Shown here: piece after piece, positions 5,245 to 8,782 of the stretch
Numbering within the stretch: position 1 is the stretch's first letter
Layout: every line of letters begins with the position of its first letter
Source: Bdellovibrionales bacterium
GTDB taxonomy: Bacteria > Bdellovibrionota > Bacteriovoracia > Bacteriovoracales > Bacteriovoracaceae
Reading direction: 5' to 3'
Assembly (NCBI GenBank): GCA_005791855.1
Contig: SXUH01000366.1
Location: 1-8,782, forward strand
Length of the DNA: 8,782 nucleotides
Made by a program: the position numbers and the translations under genes
Notes under the pieces: generated by a model
Told to the model about the DNA's origin: nothing
Seen by the model: only the letters and a program-made list of their open reading frames with translations
Database searches by the model: none

Positions 5245-7626
5245 ATGGCACCGGCGGAGCCGATCAACACCCGGACCTGGCGCGAGCTCCTTGTAGAGAA
5301 CTCCCTCGATGCGGTCGTCGCGATCGACGAGGAAAGCACGGTGGTGGACTGGAACGCCCAGGCCGAGAAGATCTTCGGCCGGACCAAGGACGAGGTCCTC
5401 GGGAAGGACATCGGCCCCATCCTCATCCCCCGGGAGTTCCGGGAGGGCCACCGGAAGGGGATCGTCCGCTACCTCACCACCGGCGTGGGTCCGATCCTCA
5501 ACAAGCGCATCGAGCTCGAAGCCCTCCACGCCTCTGGGGTGAAGATCCCCGTCGAGCTCACGGTCGCCCCCGTGGAGAATGAGGGGAAGATTCTCTTCTA
5601 CTCCTTCATCCGCGACATCTCGGAGCGCCGGTCCCTGGAGACGACCCGGGACTCGCAGCGCCGGCGGCTCAAGGAAATGTTCATGGACGCTCCGACGGCG
5701 ATCAGCATCCGCCGGGGGCCCGAGCTCGTCTTCGAGCTCGCCAACACCACCTACCTGCAGCTCATCGGGAAGACGGAGGAGGAGGTCCTCGGGAAGAAGT
5801 TCGAGGAGGTCTTCCCGCCGCACACCCAGAGCGAGTTCCAGCGGCAGTTCAAGGAGGTCTACCGCACGGGCCGGGTCTTCTACGCCAACGAAGTCCCGAT
5901 CGCTCCCCGGGCGGGCAGCGGGGTCCCCCTCCGCTACTTCAACTTCGTGATCCAGCCGCTCTACGAGAAGGGCCAGGTCGACGGGATCATCATCTTCGGC
6001 AACGACGTGACCCCGGTGGTCCGCGCGCGCAAGGCCGCCGAGGAGAGCGAGCTCCAGCTCCGCCTCATCATGGACTCGAGCCCCGCCTTCATCGCCGCCG
6101 TCGACCGGGACTTCCGCTACCAGTTCGTGAACAAGCACTACGAGACCTTCTTCGGGATCGACGTCGAGGCCATCCGGGGGAAGCACGTCGCCGAGGTCAT
6201 CGGGAAGAAGGAGTTCGAGGCCGTCCTTCCCCACTACGAGAAGGCCTTCGCCGGCGTGTCCTCGCAGGTGGACCTGCGGCTCACGTCGCCGTCGGGCGCC
6301 TCGAGCTACGTGGAGCTCAAGTACGTTCCGTTCAAGCCGGCGGACGCCGTCGAGGGCCTCATCATCATCGGCCACGACATCACCGAGCGCAAGTCCGACG
6401 AGGACGACCAGAAGCTCCTGGCGGACCTCACGAGCTTCTACGCCACCCACACGGACGAGGCGGAGCTCATCGCCAAGACCACCGAGCTCCTCGCCAAGCG
6501 CCTGAACGTCTCCCGCTGCTGGATCGCCGAGTCCAACGAAGAGACCTCGACCTCCGTCGTGCGGCGGGACTACGCCCGGGGCCTCCCGTCGCTGGCGGGG
6601 ACCTACGACCTCAAGGCCTTCGGCCCCGAGCTCCTGGAAGACTGGCGGAGCGGGAAGATCGTGACGGTGACGGACGTGACGACGGACCCGCGCACGCGCG
6701 CCCACGCCCAGGGCCACCTCGCCCTCGGCATCCGCTCGTTCATCACCGTCCCCCTCCACCGGGACGGGAGGCTCGAGGCCCAGCTCGACATCTCCGCCGA
6801 AGAGGTCCGGGAGTGGACGGAGAACGAGAAGGAGCTCGCCCGGGCGGTGGGGGAGAGCCTGTGGTACACGCTGGAGAACAACAAGCTCCTCGCCGAGCTC
6901 AAGGAGGCCGTGCGCGCGCGGGACGAGTTCATCAGCGTCTGCTCCCACGAGCTCAAGACGCCGGTGACCTCGATGAAGCTCCAGTTCCAGATGGCCGAGC
7001 GCCAGTTCCAGAAGAACGACGACCGGGTCTTCGAGCGGAAGGTGGTCGAGAAGCGCATCCACACCTCCAACCGGCAGCTCGACCGCATGTCCAAGCTCAT
7101 CGAGGACATGCTGGACGTCTCCCGCCTCTCCTCCGGCCGGATCGTGCTGGAGAAGCAGCGGCTGGAGGTGAACGCCCTGGTCGAGGAGGTCGTGGACCGC
7201 TTCGCCGAGCAGTTTGAGCTCTCCAAGATCGCCTGCTCCTTCACCCGGGGCCCGGAGGAGGGCTGGGTGATAGGCGACCGATACAGGCTGGAACAGGTGG
7301 TCTCGAACCTCCTCACCAATGCCCTGAAGTACGGCGAGGGGAAGCCGGTGGAGGTCCGGGTCTCCACCTCCCCGCGGTCGGTGGTCATCAGCGTCCGGGA
7401 CCAGGGGATGGGGATCGCTCAGGAAAACCTCGACCGGATCTTCCAGCGCTACGAGCGGGCCATCGACGCCACCAATATCAGCGGCTTGGGGCTCGGCCTC
7501 TACATCAGCCACCAAATCGTCGAGGGCCACAAGGGCCGGATCGACGTGGAGAGCGCCCACCGCCGGGGCTCGACCTTCTCCGTGGAGCTCCCCCGGGTCG
7601 ACGTCGAAAAAATTTCCCGGGTTTGA
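5245..7626 (+). CDS. Soluble PAS-PAS-PAS-GAF sensor histidine kinase
   Basis: This 793-residue protein has no transmembrane segment, so it senses an intracellular signal. Domains in order: PAS 1 (about 12-130, from SLDAVVAIDEES to FIRDISERR), PAS 2 (about 140-258), PAS 3 (about 270-385, ending GHDITERK), GAF (about 390-545), HisKA with the H-box EFISVCSHELKTPVTSMK and phospho-acceptor H568, then HATPase_c with N-box VVSNLLTNALKYGEG (about 685-699), G1 DQGMGI (719-724) and G2 GLGLGLYI (747-754). All catalytic residues look intact. There is no receiver domain and no response regulator in the window, so it is an orphan kinase here. No Cys- or His-based heme or flavin motif is evident in the PAS domains. 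It starts 8 nt after the phosphoesterase stop with no clear Shine-Dalgarno, so it probably depends on translational coupling. Confidence 0.92.
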   Translation: MAPAEPINTRTWRELLVENSLDAVVAIDEESTVVDWNAQAEKIFGRTKDEVLGKDIGPILIPREFREGHRKGIVRYLTTGVGPILNKRIELEALHASGVKIPVELTVAPVENEGKILFYSFIRDISERRSLETTRDSQRRRLKEMFMDAPTAISIRRGPELVFELANTTYLQLIGKTEEEVLGKKFEEVFPPHTQSEFQRQFKEVYRTGRVFYANEVPIAPRAGSGVPLRYFNFVIQPLYEKGQVDGIIIFGNDVTPVVRARKAAEESELQLRLIMDSSPAFIAAVDRDFRYQFVNKHYETFFGIDVEAIRGKHVAEVIGKKEFEAVLPHYEKAFAGVSSQVDLRLTSPSGASSYVELKYVPFKPADAVEGLIIIGHDITERKSDEDDQKLLADLTSFYATHTDEAELIAKTTELLAKRLNVSRCWIAESNEETSTSVVRRDYARGLPSLAGTYDLKAFGPELLEDWRSGKIVTVTDVTTDPRTRAHAQGHLALGIRSFITVPLHRDGRLEAQLDISAEEVREWTENEKELARAVGESLWYTLENNKLLAELKEAVRARDEFISVCSHELKTPVTSMKLQFQMAERQFQKNDDRVFERKVVEKRIHTSNRQLDRMSKLIEDMLDVSRLSSGRIVLEKQRLEVNALVEEVVDRFAEQFELSKIACSFTRGPEEGWVIGDRYRLEQVVSNLLTNALKYGEGKPVEVRVSTSPRSVVISVRDQGMGIAQENLDRIFQRYERAIDATNISGLGLGLYISHQIVEGHKGRIDVESAHRRGSTFSVELPRVDVEKISRV

Positions 7627-7650
7627 GTTTCCTCCCGCCCGTGAGATGAT
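7623..7650 (+). promoter_or_regulatory. Weak candidate promoter for the lipoprotein gene pair
   Basis: TTGAGT (7623-7628), overlapping the kinase stop codon, is followed by a 16-nt spacer and GATGAT (7645-7650); both boxes match the consensus at 4/6. The leader to ATG 7711 would be about 54 nt. No terminator hairpin with a U-tract was found after the kinase gene, so read-through is also possible. Confidence 0.25.
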
Positions 7651-7710
7651 CCGGAGATAGTAAAGTTTTTCCGCTGTCCAGGACGGACGGCGTGGGTACC
7701 AGGAAGGTCT

Positions 7711-8349
7711 ATGACGACGAAATCCGTGCTGGTCATCCTGTTGTCAGTTTTTGTCTTCTCCTGTAACAAAAGCGACGACTCGGACCCCGTGGCGAACCTC
7801 AGCGACTCCGGCTCCATCAGCGGAGAGAACTACGTCGTGCCGAGCGAGGCCTACCTCTTCGACGCGAACCTCGAGCTCTACAACTTCACCCCCACCCTCG
7901 AGGACAAGATCAACCGGGCCATCGAGGTCATCAAGCTCGTGGTGGCCACGGAGGAGTTCAAGCGCCAGGTGCTCAACCACACCTACGCTGGCCGGCGCAC
8001 CTACGTGGACAACGGCGGGTACTCGAACTCGCAGATCTACCAGATCATCATGGACGGCGCGGAGAAGCTCCAGCCCGTGAAGAACCACGCCATCGACGCC
8101 GAGGTCGAGGCCTACACCAACCTGAACAGCAACACCGTCGGCTACACCTACGCCGACTCGAAGCGGATCTGGGTGAACACGAAGTACTACGACCGGTACT
8201 CCGCCGCGGGGGTCGCGCAGAACGTGTTCCACGAGTGGCTCCACAAGCTGGGCTTCAAGCACGCCGCGAGCTACACCCCGAGCAGAGACTACTCCGTCCC
8301 CTACGCCATCGGCGACATGATCGGCGAGATTGGAAAGAACTTTCTTTAG
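7711..8349 (+). CDS. Putative secreted metzincin-type zinc metallopeptidase lipoprotein
   Basis: This 212-residue protein has a short positive N-terminus, a hydrophobic stretch and a lipobox-like VFSC, with Cys18 as the probable lipidated residue. A polar linker rich in Ser and Asp follows. Near the C-terminus, NVFHEWLHKLGFKHA contains H174-E-x-x-H178-x-x-G-x-x-H184, the exact HEXXHXXGXXH zinc signature of metzincins, with E175 as general base. M203 in VPYAIGDMIGEIG could serve as the Met-turn. Upstream, about 60-170, is a well-ordered region (IKLVVATEEFKRQVLNH, IWVNTKYYDRY) seen in similar small proteins I associate with Bdellovibrio-like predators. I infer an envelope-anchored protease of unknown substrate. 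ATG 7711 has AGGAAGG just upstream. The next gene follows after 15 nt, so the two probably form an operon. Confidence 0.75.
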   Translation: MTTKSVLVILLSVFVFSCNKSDDSDPVANLSDSGSISGENYVVPSEAYLFDANLELYNFTPTLEDKINRAIEVIKLVVATEEFKRQVLNHTYAGRRTYVDNGGYSNSQIYQIIMDGAEKLQPVKNHAIDAEVEAYTNLNSNTVGYTYADSKRIWVNTKYYDRYSAAGVAQNVFHEWLHKLGFKHAASYTPSRDYSVPYAIGDMIGEIGKNFL

Positions 8350-8364
8350 TGGAGAAGACCGAAG

Positions 8365-8619
8365 ATGAAACGACTGTCCCTGATTCTTATCGTGATGATC
8401 AGCATGGTGGCCCTGGCGGACATGGAACACAGGCCCGGCCAGGGTGAGCCGCCGGCCGCCCTGGTGGTGAACCAGTCCCGCGCCTGCTTCCTCGAGATCC
8501 AGCGGCTGGGGTGCCGGCACCCGTCGGAAGACCCCGCGGGTTTCCCGGCGTGCCTCGACCAGAAGCTCGACCTCCTCACCGATCCGTGCCGGACCGTCCT
8601 CGCCAAACTCTACCGGTAG
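8365..8619 (+). CDS. Small exported four-cysteine protein, GLG1-like Cys-rich repeat
   Basis: This 84-residue protein starts with a typical signal peptide (MKRLSLILIVMISMVALA, likely cleaved after A18), leaving a mature chain of about 66 residues. Four cysteines (C41, C50, C63, C75; spacing C-x8-C-x12-C-x11-C) lie in RACFLEIQRLGC...PACLDQKLDLLTDPCRTVL. That matches the general form of the Cys-rich GLG1 repeat (C-x-I-x-C ... CL-x-L-x-C), with two disulfides expected in the periplasm. It carries a single repeat, whereas GLG1-type proteins carry many. The gene follows the lipoprotein gene by 15 nt, with GGAG about ten bases upstream, so it is likely co-expressed and could be a partner, inhibitor or chaperone of that peptidase. 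The family assignment rests on the spacing only. Confidence 0.65.
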   Translation: MKRLSLILIVMISMVALADMEHRPGQGEPPAALVVNQSRACFLEIQRLGCRHPSEDPAGFPACLDQKLDLLTDPCRTVLAKLYR

Positions 8620-8632
8620 TCAGGGGCGCGAG

Positions 8633-8782
8633 CTACTTCTTCTTCGTCTTCGTCGCCTCCGCGCCGTCGACGTGGTCCGGGTGGTGGGCCTTGTGGTCAT
8701 GCTTCTCGTGGTGGCCGTCTTCGTGCTCGTGGTGCATCGAAGCCTTCTTCACGTGCTGGTGCTCGACGTCGTGGCCGAAGGC
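8633..8782 (-). CDS. C-terminal His-rich tail of a protein continuing beyond the window (partial)
   Basis: An uninterrupted minus-strand frame ends at TAG (8635-8633) and runs off the right edge. The visible 49 residues contain 13 His, many in pairs or alternating with Asp/Glu (HDVEHQHV, MHHEHEDGHHEKHDH, AHHPDH), and finish in a Lys-rich TKTKKK. Such tails bind Ni, Zn, Cu or Co and occur on metallochaperones, metal transporters and small metal-storage proteins; the parent fold lies outside the window and cannot be named. The gene converges on the four-cysteine gene with 13 bp between stop codons and no visible terminator. The frame is supported by its strongly non-random composition and lack of stops, not by a known domain. 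Confidence 0.6.
   Translation of the reverse strand, partial: AFGHDVEHQHVKKASMHHEHEDGHHEKHDHKAHHPDHVDGAEATKTKKK

Noticed and set aside
5233..7560. Long minus-strand reading frame (775 codons) opposite the histidine kinase
   Set aside because: The plus strand encodes complete PAS, GAF, HisKA and HATPase motifs. The opposite frame is Asp/Val/Leu/His-rich, low in motifs, and is a codon-bias shadow in G+C-rich DNA.

Overview
The window is high-G+C bacterial DNA with compact, often overlapping genes. Three short stretches are clearly A/T-rich: about 1097-1276, 1622-1825 and 3420-3480. They hold the promoters and repeats. The gene content (cyclic-glucan-type GH94 enzyme, DoxX, SulP, a lipoprotein with a lipobox, a secreted Cys-containing protein) points to a Gram-negative bacterium. 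The small HEXXHXXGXXH lipoprotein resembles proteins I associate with Bdellovibrio-like bacteria. That placement is tentative, because no rRNA or marker gene is present.

Layout. 3-275 (+) is the C-terminal end of a GH94/NdvB-like enzyme. It converges on a minus-strand pair, doxX (272-700) and a stand-alone STAS protein (737-1096), and the two convergent stop codons share one CTAG. The STAS gene has a TATAAT promoter with a 9-bp inverted repeat upstream. doxX has its own strong-looking promoter, whose -35 box begins immediately after the STAS stop codon and whose spacing predicts a leaderless mRNA. A small, basic, probably disordered protein (1277-1621, -) follows, with a terminator hairpin at 1220-1248. 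It is divergent from a SulP anion transporter (1826-3361, +).

3492-7626 (+) looks like one transcription unit: a nucleotidyltransferase fused to a C-terminal BON domain, a calcineurin-like metallophosphoesterase overlapping it by ATGA, and a soluble PAS-PAS-PAS-GAF histidine kinase starting 8 nt later. The first gene has its Shine-Dalgarno inside an 8-bp hairpin that abuts the start codon. This is the best candidate in the window for an undescribed system, possibly a nucleotidyl-transfer/hydrolysis pair tied to a sensor kinase. The biochemical role is inference.

7711-8619 (+) holds two exported proteins: a metzincin-motif lipoprotein and a small four-cysteine protein resembling a GLG1-type Cys-rich repeat. 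At the right edge, 8633-8782 (-) is the His-rich C-terminal tail (13 His in 49 residues) of a protein that continues outside the window. I saw no tRNA, rRNA, CRISPR array, insertion sequence or transposase.
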